A DNA stretch of 64,000 nucleotides from Fulvia fulva (taxonomy: Eukaryota > Ascomycota > Dothideomycetes > Mycosphaerellales > Mycosphaerellaceae): the NCBI RefSeq assembly GCF_020509005.1, contig NC_063017.1:4960001-5024000 (forward strand), read 5' to 3'. Under the pieces are notes generated by a model, which was not told the DNA's origin, made no database searches, and was given only the letters and a program-made list of their open reading frames with translations. The translations under genes were made by a program, and so were the position numbers. Below are positions 11,596 to 22,500 of this stretch, in pieces (position 1 is the stretch's first letter; every line of letters starts with the position of its first letter).

Positions 11596-11747
11596 TGAAG
11601 AAACATGCAAGAAGTCTCACAAAATGTGGCGCAACCCTGCGTCCGAGGCGCAGCATGTACCACCTAGACCTCAGCTCCTCTACTTCCAGTTGGATGATAG
11701 AACCCTAATGTCTACACCTTTCTCTCAAACCTCCACCTCTTGTCACG

Positions 11748-13586
11748 ATGTGGTTACTCAACGCGCAAAGCAGAAAGCTGCAGGACTTCGTCGACTTTCG
11801 CGAGGTTCGAGGCAAGTATGCCATTCTCTCGCACACATGGGGCAAAGAAGAGTTTACATTTGACATGATCCATGATCCAGGCAGTCGAAATATGCTCGGC
11901 TACATCAAGATTGACTTCGCCTGTCGGCAAGCACAAGAAGATAATTTGGAACATGCATGGATCGACACCTGCTGTATCGATAAACGCTCGAGTGCTGAGC
12001 TTGGAGAAGCCATCAACTCGATGTACCTATGGTATCTAAACGCAAAAGTTTGCTATGCGTACCTTGCGGACGTGGACATAGCTACCATTGCGGAGCCGCT
12101 TAGTGCCCACGCACCTGCTTTGGTAGGATTCGACTCATATCAACAAGCTGTCGATAACCCGACGTCTCCAGGTCGAAAGAATGGACTGGAGTTTCATCTC
12201 CACGTTTCAGAGGTGCAACTAAAATTGCAGCAACTGCTAGGTCAGAGCAAGTGGTTTACAAGAGGGTGGACACTGCAAGAGCTGATTGCGCCGGGCCACC
12301 TACGTTCCTACGACCATAGATGGGTCGCAGTTGGTACAAAGACGGAGCTGGTGGCTAGTCTGTCACAGATCACACTCATCAGTCCGGCAATATTACTGGA
12401 TCAAAGGCAGCTCTCGAAAGCGAGCATTGCCCAGAAGATGTCCTGGGCGGCTCACCGCACAACATCGCGGATTGAGGACCAGGCGTATTGTTTGATGGGT
12501 ATCTTTGACGTCAATATGCCATTACTTTACGGGGAAGGTAGCAAGTCATTCATGAGACTGCAAGAAGAGATCATCCGGACGTGGGACCGGATAGATCACA
12601 GCATTCTGGCCTGGACCGGGGGCGGCGGACTTCTTCTGGCGCCCTCCCCAGCTGCGTTCACGGGACAGCATCACCTCACTAGCTGGTCATTGCCACAGCG
12701 GGATGCATTCGAGCTATCAAATGCTGGCCTTCGCATAAGCGTCTTAGCTGACGTGTACGACTGCTTCGATCCAGATCAGCCCCGCTTCGATGAACGGCGG
12801 TATGTCCTAGTAGCTCTGAACGCCCGCTCGGTGCAGCCTTCAGCAGCGCAGATTGGCCTGACCCTCAAGAAGCGGATTCACATCGATACCACTGATCTAC
12901 GGAAGTCGTGGACGAGTGAAACCGAAGACATCGTTTACGAGAGACAGCTCGGCCTGAAGCGAATCGATGCATCCCAACTACGCAACTTTTCCAAGGTTGA
13001 GTTGACCATTGCGAGGAACACATATCATCTTCCCAGAACCACAAACAAGGTCCTCGTGACAAGTGAATGCTTCAACTTGCGGGCAGAGACCTCGATCACG
13101 ACAGATATAGCTACGGAGACCGAGGTCTACCTGTATGCATCTCTGAATGCGGACGTAGCGCAAGGCAAAGTCACCCTATTGCCCAAGACGGAGAGTGACC
13201 CCGATGCTTCCCCATCGAGCGCCGAGCTGAGTTTGGAGCTCGTACAAAGATACGACAGACACAGGCTTCCAGAACTGCGGCTTCTTACCTGCCGCGGCAA
13301 CCATACACGGCACGCGGTCTCGTTCTTCGAGCCAGGTGAAGAACATATACATCGCCTCGTTGGCTTGACGGCGCAGCGTATCGTGTCGAAGTACACAATT
13401 CTTGGTTCTGAGTTCATGTGGCATCTGCACATCAGCGACTGCGAGCGCCTTCCACAGCAAAGTGGCGCTGAACTCTCAATGCCCTCATCACATGGGGAGT
13501 GCAGCATTGTGCAGGCCCCCATTCAGCGTCTGAGCTTGCGCAGTGCTGCTTGTGAGAAAGCTCCCGTTTGTAAGAGCAAGACGTAA
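11748..13586 (+). CDS. HET-domain (heterokaryon incompatibility-type) protein
   Basis: Single-exon, 612 aa, ATG context CACGATGT. The N-terminal HET domain is clear: YAILSHTWG (24-32), HAWIDTCCIDK (69-79) followed by SSAELGEAINSMYLWY and CYAYLADV, then WFTRGWTLQELIAP (169-182), and the terminal block SWAAHRTTSRIEDQAYCLMG plus MPLLYGEG (about 232-264). The C-terminal 340 residues show no repeat (no WD40, ankyrin or TPR) and I do not recognise them. HET domains trigger programmed cell death during non-self recognition in filamentous fungi; that this gene controls compatibility is inference, as HET genes are numerous. It is the last intact-looking gene before the transposon block. No frameshift or stop seen. 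Confidence 0.88.
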   Translation: MWLLNAQSRKLQDFVDFREVRGKYAILSHTWGKEEFTFDMIHDPGSRNMLGYIKIDFACRQAQEDNLEHAWIDTCCIDKRSSAELGEAINSMYLWYLNAKVCYAYLADVDIATIAEPLSAHAPALVGFDSYQQAVDNPTSPGRKNGLEFHLHVSEVQLKLQQLLGQSKWFTRGWTLQELIAPGHLRSYDHRWVAVGTKTELVASLSQITLISPAILLDQRQLSKASIAQKMSWAAHRTTSRIEDQAYCLMGIFDVNMPLLYGEGSKSFMRLQEEIIRTWDRIDHSILAWTGGGGLLLAPSPAAFTGQHHLTSWSLPQRDAFELSNAGLRISVLADVYDCFDPDQPRFDERRYVLVALNARSVQPSAAQIGLTLKKRIHIDTTDLRKSWTSETEDIVYERQLGLKRIDASQLRNFSKVELTIARNTYHLPRTTNKVLVTSECFNLRAETSITTDIATETEVYLYASLNADVAQGKVTLLPKTESDPDASPSSAELSLELVQRYDRHRLPELRLLTCRGNHTRHAVSFFEPGEEHIHRLVGLTAQRIVSKYTILGSEFMWHLHISDCERLPQQSGAELSMPSSHGECSIVQAPIQRLSLRSAACEKAPVCKSKT

Positions 13587-14856
13587 TTGCACATGCATCG
13601 GTTCATGCCGAGAACATGAAGCCGCTAGCGGGAGGCTCCCGCACCGTGTCTTGACCTCACCTCCTACCTTCTGTACCTCGGCACAGGAGCCTCGTAGCTA
13701 TACTGTATCGACGTGGCATCGATTCCAACACCGGACTGGCTCCTTAAGCGAGTCCGCCACGCATCTAATCTCCTTTCCCAGCTCTTGATTGTCCATAACG
13801 CTCCTCACCTTTGGCACAGGCCTTTGATGCAAGACATACGCCAGTAGTGTCAGGAACCTAACAGAAGGCATGACAATTGTTTGCGACGGCGTCTGCTTGA
13901 AGTCTGCCATGATGTTCATCGTAGTGTGCAACTCGACTTGAAATGCGACATAACAAGCATATGCCGAGGTACATACACTTTTGCCGGCTCGCTATGTGCA
14001 GTCCACAAGTACGTGCAAGTGATCGGGTTTCGTGTAGCCGCTGGGAGACCCTAACACGATGCCATAATCTCTGTGACACTAGTAGAAAAGACCAAGGCTT
14101 CCGGGAACAGCTTCCTCGCCTGTACATAATGTCCGAAACCACACAGGCGCCTCCCGCAGCTCATCTACCAACTCCTGGTCAGTGCAAGGAAGGACTATGA
14201 AGTGAAATGTGGACCCGATGTGGAACAACCAGTTGATACGACTTACACGGGCGTTGAACCTTTCTTCTACAAGACTGACACCTACCAGTAATCGCTACAG
14301 TGCATCTGCGCTGCCGCCTGGCTTGGCCCATGCCATTGATCTCCACAAATACCACGGACTGTGGCGAGGTACCGGCTCTGCGCCTCGAGACGAAAGCTTC
14401 AGCAGATGGCTGAGCCTAAAGTAGCCTACAGTTGTCTGAAACTGGCACTCGTCTGTCAACCCGATAATCATTTGCCCGAAGCATGGGCACCCTACTAGGA
14501 TGTCACGTTACGCCGCGAAATGGACCACGTGCGAACATGAAAGCGTCGAAGGCCTAGAAGCTTCCGGTGTTCGAGCTGCGCCTGTACCTCGCCGCAGATG
14601 CTTATCGTTAAGCGATGGCGGTAAATGCATGGCTCTTTTGTCCTAGAGAGGAGTCGTCTGGTGTCGGCAAGCTGGCTGTGTAAAGACAGCGGTCAATGTC
14701 GGATGTCATAGTGGTGATTATAGATCAATGACGGAAGTGCTTGGGAACGAGTGAATCAATTCGCCAGGAACGTTCGTGCGCAACGGTACTTGGAGCAACG
14801 AAATCTTTTCCATTAGCGGTCCGTTGCCGCCAGTAAACGGGACTATAGTGCGTTGA
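13587..14856. other. Gene-free stretch
   Basis: About 1.27 kb without a supportable gene. Open frames on both strands (13698-13931 minus, 13943-14200 plus, 14209-14424 plus) are short, lack recognisable domains and have no paralogue in the window. Composition is like the gene block rather than the RIP-mutated block. A small multi-exon gene cannot be excluded. Confidence 0.5.
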
Positions 14857-15330
14857 TCATTGTACGGGTTCGTCTGTTGCCTGTGTCGTTGTACTGCTCT
14901 CCGGAGAAGACGATGCGTCTTTCCTAGCTTCGAGATCCTCGACGTGTTGTCGGTAGCGAAGATGGCGTAGGCGACGGGATATGGCTATCGCGGTTCTGCC
15001 TAACAGCTGCTTTGCGATGTCGGACAAGGTTTGACCGGCAGCTCTCAACTCCAGCATATATGCATCTTCATGTGCTGTTTACGGTATCTCCGTAGATCCT
15101 ATTACAATATGGTTGTACTGCTACACAAGCGCTTTGGTGCTATGTCCTTCGAAACGATGCTGCATGTCGACGTAAGTGAAGCCCGGATCTTGTTTGAGAG
15201 TTCGAAGAAGATCTAGCTCCTTATGCGTCCAGGACGAAGTTACTGAAGTGTAGCGGACTGGACATTGATGTCTTCCTGCAAGACAAAAGTCCCATCTTGA
15301 TTGAACGGCACTGGCTGAGCGGTCCGGGAA
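14857..15330 (-). pseudogene. Two-repeat Myb/SANT-like DNA-binding protein, interrupted by two stops
   Basis: In one minus-strand frame two helix-turn-helix-like repeats can be read. The first is SWTHKELDLLRTLKQDPGFT with YVDMQHRFEGHSTKALV (15,240 down to 15,121). The second is EDAYMLELRAAGQTLSDIAK with QLLGRTAIAISRRLRHLRYR (about 15,070 down to 14,960), then an acidic tail ending at 14857. Both resemble fungal Myb-like repeats (W/E-D at the start, GRT in the recognition helix). Between them the same frame holds TAG (15,121-15,123) and TAA (about 15,078). Each differs from a Gln codon by one C to T change in a CpA context. No convincing GT-AG intron restores the frame. The 5' end is unclear: the frame is open to about 15,330 without an ATG, though possible acceptors (CTTCAG, CTTGCAG) exist upstream. 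An intron-containing active gene is the alternative. Confidence 0.5.
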
Positions 15331-15571
15331 ATGAGATACTATCTGCTTCTAGGTGAGCTTCTTGCCGCTGGTTCTCAGCTCTAGAACGCTAGCATAAACA
15401 CCTAGTACACTCGGCTTTCCCGGTCCGCTAAATCGCGAGTTTTCTAAAAAACTTCAGAAAATAAGATATAACTTCGTAGTATAGCTAGATACGAAAATAC
15501 AAATTTCTAGAAATATAGAACTAATCTAGATCTATCGATAATTTGAGTTTTGTAATATTAAATATACTATA
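15331..15571. other. Boundary between gene block and transposon block
   Basis: Composition changes near 15,430 from balanced to AT-rich and TA-rich, with a short A/T-rich stretch before the Fot1 element. No gene is visible. A weak inverted pair (GCGGTCCGGGA near 15,330 and TCCCGGTCCGC near 15,420, one mismatch) flanks the last unmutated sequence. Confidence 0.5.
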
Positions 15572-17419
15572 ACGTGCTTTACTACCAAGCGGGCCACTTT
15601 TGCTAAGAACTGTACCACTTCTATAGATACAGCTATATAACTACTATTATAGCGTATATTGTCTTCAAACGAGGCTAAACTGACCTTAGCGGTCTAGGCC
15701 ACAAAACGCGACGCGACAATTACGAATCGACTTACTATAAAGGTATACGACGCGTCTCGAACTACACTAGGATATCGATTGAATAGACGACCTTCTCGGG
15801 GTGACTACGAGCCTAATTCGAAGAAGCTTATAGAGCTAGAAGAGAGGGTGATACTTGAGTACATACTCGAGCTAGATCTTAGAGGTTTCCCGCTATTAAA
15901 GGCTAGTATACGAGTAATAGCCGATTCATTACTATAAGAGAAGGGTCTTAAGCCCGCTAGTCTTAATTAGACAGACAGGTTTATTAGGCGGCATCGTGAG
16001 CTAAAGGTTCGCATAATACGTAGATACGATCGTTAGCGAGCCCTAATAGAAGATCTAGACGTTATCGAGAGGTAGTTCTTACTTATACGTAATATAAAGG
16101 AGAAGTATAGCATCCTTAACTAGGACACCTATAACTTCGACGAGACAGGGTTTATAATAGGTGTCATTACGTCTTAGAGCGTCGTTACGGGTTTAGAAAG
16201 GCGTAGTAGAAAGAGGAAGGTCGTTTAATAGGGTAATAGAGAATAGGTAATAGTAATTAAGACTATCTATATAGACGGAATAGCGCTCCTACCCTACGTT
16301 ATTCTTATAGGTAAATAGCATATTAGTACCTAGTACTAAGACGGCAACTTAGGTCTAGACTAGACAATCGGGCTAATAGAGAACGGCTAGACTAACAATA
16401 AGTTTGGTATACGGTAGCTAGAGCATTTCTAGAAGTATACTATAGCTTATACGACTAGGGTATAGAGACTGCTTATTATCGATAGCTACGAGAGCTATAA
16501 CTCGAAGGCATTCTAGAATCTAGATAAGGAATATAAGATCTTAGCCCTATATATACTATCGTACGCCTCGTACTTACTCTAGCTACTAGATATAGGTTGC
16601 TATTCGCCTTTAAAGAAGGTATACGGTACTTAGCTCTCGGGCTTAGTACGCTAGCGTATTACTTATATCGATAAAGTAGAGTTCCTACGCGCCTTCTAGG
16701 TAGCCTATAACGCTATATTTAGATAGGAGAACATCCTATCGAGCTTTAGAGGCGCTAGTTTAGTTCTATTTAATCTATAGGTAGTGATAGACAAGCTTAA
16801 TATTAAGCTACGTACGCTAACCCCTCTAGCTCCGGACTCTACCCCTTAGGAGTCGAAGATACTACGAACTACAAAAGAATTCGACTCTTAATCGACACTA
16901 GTAACGAACAAATTGCGTGCCCGGGCAGGTTCATCGCTAGACTCGTTATAGAAAGGGGTATATTAGCTTATAAAAGGGAGTAGAGAGATAGCGCATTAGA
17001 TAGCTCTTATACAAAGCGAGATTAGTAAGCTACGTAAGTCTAACGAGGCCCTTATATAGCAAAAAGTACAAAAGCGCAAGTACATTTAGTCTAGAGGGTC
17101 TCTAACCTTTAATAATGATCGCAATTGATACCTCTAGAGGATACTAGGAGGTAGGAAGTAAGTAGAGAGTCGCTAGATAGTGTTTGGCTAGTACTAAGGC
17201 TACGACGCTATAAGCGATATAGCGAGTCGGGGCATAACGTACGTACCTATTAAGTAGACTTACTAGATAGCGAAGAATCTAAAGAGGAATTGTCCTCCTA
17301 GTAACGATTCTATAGGATGTCGTCGTGTTAAGATACCGTCGTAATTAAAGTAGAAGTAGTATAGTTCTTAGTAAAAGTAGCCCGCTCGGTAGTATAGCCC
17401 GCTCGGTAGTAAAGTACGT
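15572..17419 (+). mobile_element. Fot1/pogo-type DNA transposon, copy 1 (RIP-mutated)
   Basis: A 1,848-bp element flanked by TA on both sides (15,570-15,571 and 17,420-17,421), with inverted termini beginning ACGTGCTTTACTACC and ending in the complement of ACGTACTTTACTACC. Reading through TAG/TAA stops gives a transposase: the N-terminal CENP-B/Tc5-like HTH region (KRDAIITNRLAIKVYDASRT, then RPPRGDYEPNSKKLIELEER), NFDETGF (first catalytic Asp, about 16,137), IIDSYESYNSK (second Asp, about 16,474; family form usually has H where Y is read) and LLDIGCYSPLKKVYG (third Asp, about 16,586). Nearly every stop is TAG or TAA at an expected Gln or Trp codon. Non-functional. The 5' terminus lacks one unit of a 17-bp repeat present at the 3' terminus. 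Confidence 0.85.
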
Positions 17420-17421
17420 TA

Positions 17422-17673
17422 GTAGAAGTTATAACTAGCTATATATATAAAAGTTTGTCGTAAATTATCGACATCGATAATAATACGGATAAGGCGATAT
17501 AGGGCGTAAACGTATAAACACCTTAGTGTCGAATAAGTTCTATAAAAAAGAGAAGATAAGAAAGTCGCGAAGCCGCGATAAAGTAAACGCCGAGGTTAGG
17601 GTCTAGGGTCCGGGCTCGCTAGCGTACGAGGTCACGTAATACTAAGTATAGCCTTACGAGGTGAACCGTAATA
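17422..17673 (-). repeat. Probable solo or leftover Gypsy LTR related to Gypsy-1
   Basis: Ends in GTAATA followed by CTACCCCCC, the same arrangement as the Gypsy-1 left LTR and its polypurine tract (18,221 onward). It also has a GTCGAATA.GTTCTAT stretch like that LTR. The left end may be cut by the Fot1 element. This points to an older, related Gypsy element that hosted Gypsy-1. No matching second LTR was found. Confidence 0.4.
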
Positions 17674-18039
17674 CTACCCCCCCTCTTAAACCGCCGTACG
17701 CCCTCGTACGCGGAAATATATTGCCGTAGGGTATATCCGTATAACGCTAAACTAATATCTATAATCAAAATATATATTAAGTCGAGTACGAGGAAGAATC
17801 GTACTATTAGGAAGCGCTAGCTCACGTAGAGTTAACCGTAGAGAGACTATATATCTTACCGTAGTAAGCCTTAAGTCGAGAGTCTATATTATAACATAGT
17901 ATATCTTAGATAAGCTAACTATATATTAAGCCTAAGTTTACCTTAAGTTATATCTATATTACGCGGGCGTCGTAGGGTCGACTATTAGTAACGGATTCTT
18001 TAGCGTTATAGGTTTACTATCTATAATATCTAGGTCGTT
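17674..18039 (-). mobile_element. Degraded Gypsy-type internal sequence, host of Gypsy-1
   Basis: Heavily RIP-mutated sequence directly after the polypurine-like tract; no frame stays open and I could not identify a domain. It ends in TCGTT (18,035-18,039), the target-site duplication of Gypsy-1. The sequence after Gypsy-1 (43,821 onward) should be its continuation. Confidence 0.35.
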
Positions 18040-18224
18040 TATTATAAGTAGGTATAAGTACGTAGTCGGGTAAGGTATAAGTCGAATAGATGTTCTATCT
18101 AAGGGAGGCGCGGAGGGCGCGAGAGTTATATACGGGCGCTAAGCCGCTAGTTAGATTAGTTAGCGGGCGCGAGGTCTAGGTACGTACCCGCGGGTTTAAG
18201 TAAATATACGCCGGTACGGTAATA
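18040..18224 (-). repeat. Gypsy-1 left (3') LTR
   Basis: 185 bp, preceded by TCGTT and followed by a C-run (CTACCCCCCCC) that is the complement of the polypurine tract. It matches the right-LTR fragment at 43,680-43,820 with only C/T or G/A-type differences in the parts I compared. Confidence 0.85.
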
Positions 18225-19278
18225 CTACCCCCCCCTCTTAGAGTACGCTCTAGAGCACTCTCCTCTCCTCTTACATCTTTCGTATCTATTACATCTCTTA
18301 TTGCCTTCGTAAACACCTTATTATCTATTAGACTATACGTATCGCTCTCTTTCTTATAAGCCCGGAGGCCTCGTTCTACCGGTATTAGAGCTATCGCTAC
18401 TTATACTAGTTAGCGCGCTATACGTATACCTATAGCATTCTTATTCGGTATCTAGTCTATAGGTAGTTAAAAACTAGGTAGCTTAGTCGCTCTCGGGTAG
18501 TTATAGTAAAAGTCGGCTACGGAGGCGGCGGTAGTCTCGATAACCTAGTCCGTAGCTTTATAGGATAGCTTATTATATCTAATATATTTCACTAAGTATT
18601 CCTAGTACAGCTATTTGCCTCCTACCGGTATTAGTCCTCGCGGCTATCTCTTCTTATAGTCTAGAATTTACTTAACTTCCTATTAATCGGGTTTAGCGGG
18701 ATCGGCTTTATATTATTTATCGTTAATAATTCGGATCGGTAGTAGTACGGGTTATATCTGTCCTATAACCGGCGGATAAACTAGTATAAGAAGGTATAAG
18801 TAGAAGCGATTGTCGATATTTAAAGTAGGTAGGAGCTCTACTTTATAAGTGTTACCCGGTAGTACCTCCGTAATTACGTACGGTCTAGACTACTTTACGT
18901 CTATCTTCCGAGAAGGTCTCTCTATCGTCTAGTTCTTAGTACTTACCTATACTTCGTCGCCTTCGGCGTACCGTAGTATAGTTATACGCGTCTAGTTTAT
19001 ATACTTAGCTTAGACTACTTATACTAAGGCTATCTACTATCGTAAGTATTAGTATATCTCTTATATCTTAGCCGTAAACTTGTCCGCGGACTCGGCGTCT
19101 AGTCGCTATTTATATAGTATTAGTAGTATAGGTAAGCCTAAGTCGATCTTAGAGAACCTTAGATTACGCCTAGTATTAGTATAGAACGGCGAGACGTCTA
19201 TTATTACGGATACTATATTATTTGCTATAAACTTAGCTAATAGAGTCTAATCTAGCTAGTCGTCCTAGATATAGTTAT
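18225..19278 (-). pseudogene. Gypsy-1 integrase C-terminus and chromodomain (RIP-mutated)
   Basis: Minus-strand reading gives a degraded chromodomain-like piece (EYLVKYIRYN at about 18,570-18,620, compare YLVKWxGY), upstream of which lies integrase C-terminal sequence up to the Copia-A insertion. It ends with GTTAT, the target duplicated by Copia-A. Many TAG stops. The integrase core continues beyond Copia-A at 24,900. Confidence 0.65.
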
Positions 19279-19514
19279 TGTTGAACAGGTACGGGTGGAT
19301 GGCAGCGGAGTGGAGTAAGAGATCAATCTTCAACTGACTAATAGCACGAGCATGCAGCAATATATCAGGAACCAATATGTTGATTGTGTTGGATGTCTAT
19401 CTAAGCTAAAAGGGGAGAGAAGGTATCTCCCTACAAGCTGAGTCATCGTGGATGCCTCAGGCTGCCAGATCACTTCCTGATTGTTGACTCCCTTTGAGAT
19501 GCTACATCTTAACA
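19279..19514 (-). repeat. Copia-A 3' LTR
   Basis: 236 bp, TG...CA ends. Identical to the other LTR except for one extra A in the AAAAGGGG run. Confidence 0.95.
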
Positions 19515-19523
19515 CTCCCACTC
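19515..19523 (-). other. Copia-A polypurine tract
   Basis: Minus-strand GAGTGGGAG directly next to the 3' LTR. The same nine bases lie at the same place in Copia-B. Confidence 0.75.
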
Positions 19524-19579
19524 ATCTCGTATGGGAGGTTACAGTCTGCTCACTTCCTGTCAATAGTACTTGGACCTTT

Positions 19580-22500
19580 TTATGACAGGTTCAGCTGGCT
19601 TACAAACCTCTGGAAGTGTGGACCAGTCTTTGGTTTTGTAAACCCGTCTGCAACCATCTCAGAGGTTGGGGTGTACTCAACAGCAATAAGCCTCCTCCAC
19701 CAAAGTTTCCTAACAGCGTTATAGGCAATGTCAATGTGCTTCGACTTGTCATGAACATGTGCATCTTTCACTAGGGTGAGGGCAGCTTGATTGTCACCTC
19801 TTAATTGGACTGGTCTCAAATTTGATACAGTCTCCTGGTTTCCAGTGATTCTTGGTTGATGGGAACAGTCTCCCACTAACTCTGGACAATCCATTTCCCT
19901 TAGCAGTGAAGCTAGGAATTGGGACTGCTTCGCACATGCATTCATGGCCATGTATTCAGCCTCCATTGTGGATGTTGCTACAGACTTTTGCTTCTTGCTC
20001 ATCCAAGAAACTGGTGCCCCACAGAGGAAGAAGACATACCCAAGGATTGAGACTCTGTCTGCTTTGTCCATTGCATAATCAGAATCACAGTATCCAATAA
20101 GGTGTCCTTTTCCAGACTTTGAGAACTGAAGTCCTAGATCAGGGTATGATCTTAGGTACCTAGTGATCTTCTTCAAAGCCTTCATGTGGTAGGTGGATGG
20201 GTCACTCACAAATGAGCTCATCCTTCCTAGGGCAAAAGCAATGTCTGGCCTTGTGATTGTTGCTGGCCACATCCAAGTACCATTAATACTCTGGTACTCT
20301 GCCATGTCACACCTCTCATCCATGTGGCTTGAAGGTTTGAGGGCCTCATAGCTGTCCATGGGTGAGTGTGTAGGTGCTGCCTTCTTATGGTTCATTCCCA
20401 TCTTGGCTAGGCTGTCCCTAACAAAGTGTCCTTGGTCAAGTTTCAGGATTCCTCTCTTCCTGTCCCTTGTGACTCTCATGCCAAGGATCTTCTCAGGTTC
20501 ACCTAGATCTTTGATCTTGAAGATCTTGCCAAGTTCTCTTTTGAACCAGAGAACATCTGTCAACTTTGGTGCAGCAATTGGAATGTCATCCACATGTATA
20601 AGGATTATGATCTCCCTCTTCTTATGGATAAGTAGGCATGGATCCACTTCTGACTGTGTGAATCCAATCTCTCTGAGCTTTGACACACAGAGTTGATTCC
20701 AATCTCTAGCTGCTTGCTTAAGTCCATACAAGCTTTTGAGGATTTTGAACACCATGTTTGGTGGAAGCTCAACTCCTGGTGGTGGTAACATGAAGATGTC
20801 TTCATGGAGGGTGCTTTCTGTGAATGCATTGTTCACATCCACTTGGTGAAGATGAAGATCCTTCTTACACACAATAGCCATAAACACCCTAAGGGTGTCC
20901 TGTCTTACTGTAGGTGCAAATGTCTCCATAAAGTCAACACCAAACTTCTGTGAGAAGCCCCTTGCAACTAGTCTAGCCTTGAACTTTTCAATAGCTCCAC
21001 TAATGCTTCTCTTAATATCAAAGACCCATCTTGATGTAACCAGATTTGCTCCTTTTGGTGGAACAGAATTTTCCCAGGTGTTGTTACTCTGTAGAGCATC
21101 TAGTTCCTTTTGGATTGCTTCCTTCCAAAGATGTCCCCATTTCTTGTCATTCACAGCATCCTTGTAGGATTTTGGAATTGGGACCTCTTGCTTGTATGCA
21201 ATAGCTTCTACAGTTGCTGCAAAGGCCATTTCCTCAACTTCTTCCAGGAATTCGCTATCCCATGGTATTGAACTGTCCACTGATTGCATGGCTGCAAAGA
21301 AAGCTTGGTGAAAAGCAGCAAGGTTCTCTGAGAGGTCCATTGCTTCTCCCACTTCAGTGGTTAGTTCGGGCTTAGGGACCATGGATCTTGGGGCTTTCTG
21401 TTTCATGTCATAGCCCTCAACATCATAGTCAGCCTTTCTCTTTCCAAGGGATGATTTAGGGACCGTCACTTGTGACCTAGTAACGTCTATTTCCTGGGGA
21501 TCTAGGGAGCTTCTCTCAATTGGCTGATCGATTTTCTGAAATTCCCCTACGTTCTCCGGAGGCTGGGGAAGTTGCACAAACAGCTTTCTCGGCTGAGCGA
21601 CTTTAGGGCTCTCAATTGGCTGATCTATTTCGGGGGGGCTCTGATGGACGCCTGAATGGTAGGTAGATTGTCCTAAGGATACGTTCTTCCTCGGCCTTCC
21701 TAAGGGCTTCCTAGCTGGTGCACTGCTTGGTAGATTCAATGTTGGAACATTGAGACCCATATCACCTCCAGGCTGGTCCTCAAAGAAGTCTGCATGTGTG
21801 TGTTGTTTAACAGCTCTCATGTCTGGTTCCCAAAAGAGCCAGGCTTTAGCTGTGTTTTCAACATACCCAATAAACACTGCTTCTTTACCCCTATTCATTA
21901 GCTTGTCACTTCTTGCCCATTGAGGTTGGGATCTTGTGTCCATATAGACAACAGCTTTGCATCCCCAAACTTTCAAATGGTTGATGGTCGGTTTGATACC
22001 ATCAAAAGCCTCATCTGGTGAAACCTTGAACCCATCGTAATCTGGGCCATTTGGCAGTTTGTTCCTCATATAAGTTTGGGCCTCTAGTGCTTCAGGCCAA
22101 AATTCAACCGGCATTTTAGCCTCTTCAAGCATTGCCCTTATAGAGTCCTCTGAGGTTTGTATTGACCTCTCAACTGGTCCATTCTGTAGAGAGTTGTATG
22201 CCTCAGTCGGCTCGAGCCCAATCCCCAAATCCTTCTCCCACTGCTTCACTAATGCAATAAGTTCTTTTGCATTGTCAAGTCTTACTGCTTTCAGCTGCGC
22301 TGATGATTTCCTCTCTGCTTTGATCTTCCAGTTCTGGAGAGCAACTGGAGCATCTTCTCTTTTCCTAAGAGGAAAGGTCCACTTCTTCCTAGAGAAGTTG
22401 TCAACAATCTCAAGCCAGTATTTGAATCCTAGTCTTGAGATTGGTAGTGGGCCACATATGTCAATAGATACAAGGGCAAGTCTTTCAGGTCTTCTCTCTG

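Noticed and set aside
13698..14200. Small open frames after the HET gene as possible effectors
   Set aside because: No signal peptide, domain or paralogue; lengths expected by chance.
15325..15435. Inverted GCGGTCCGGGA / TCCCGGTCCGC pair as transposon termini
   Set aside because: Only 11 bp with a mismatch, about 90 bp apart, no target duplication; not supportable as an element.
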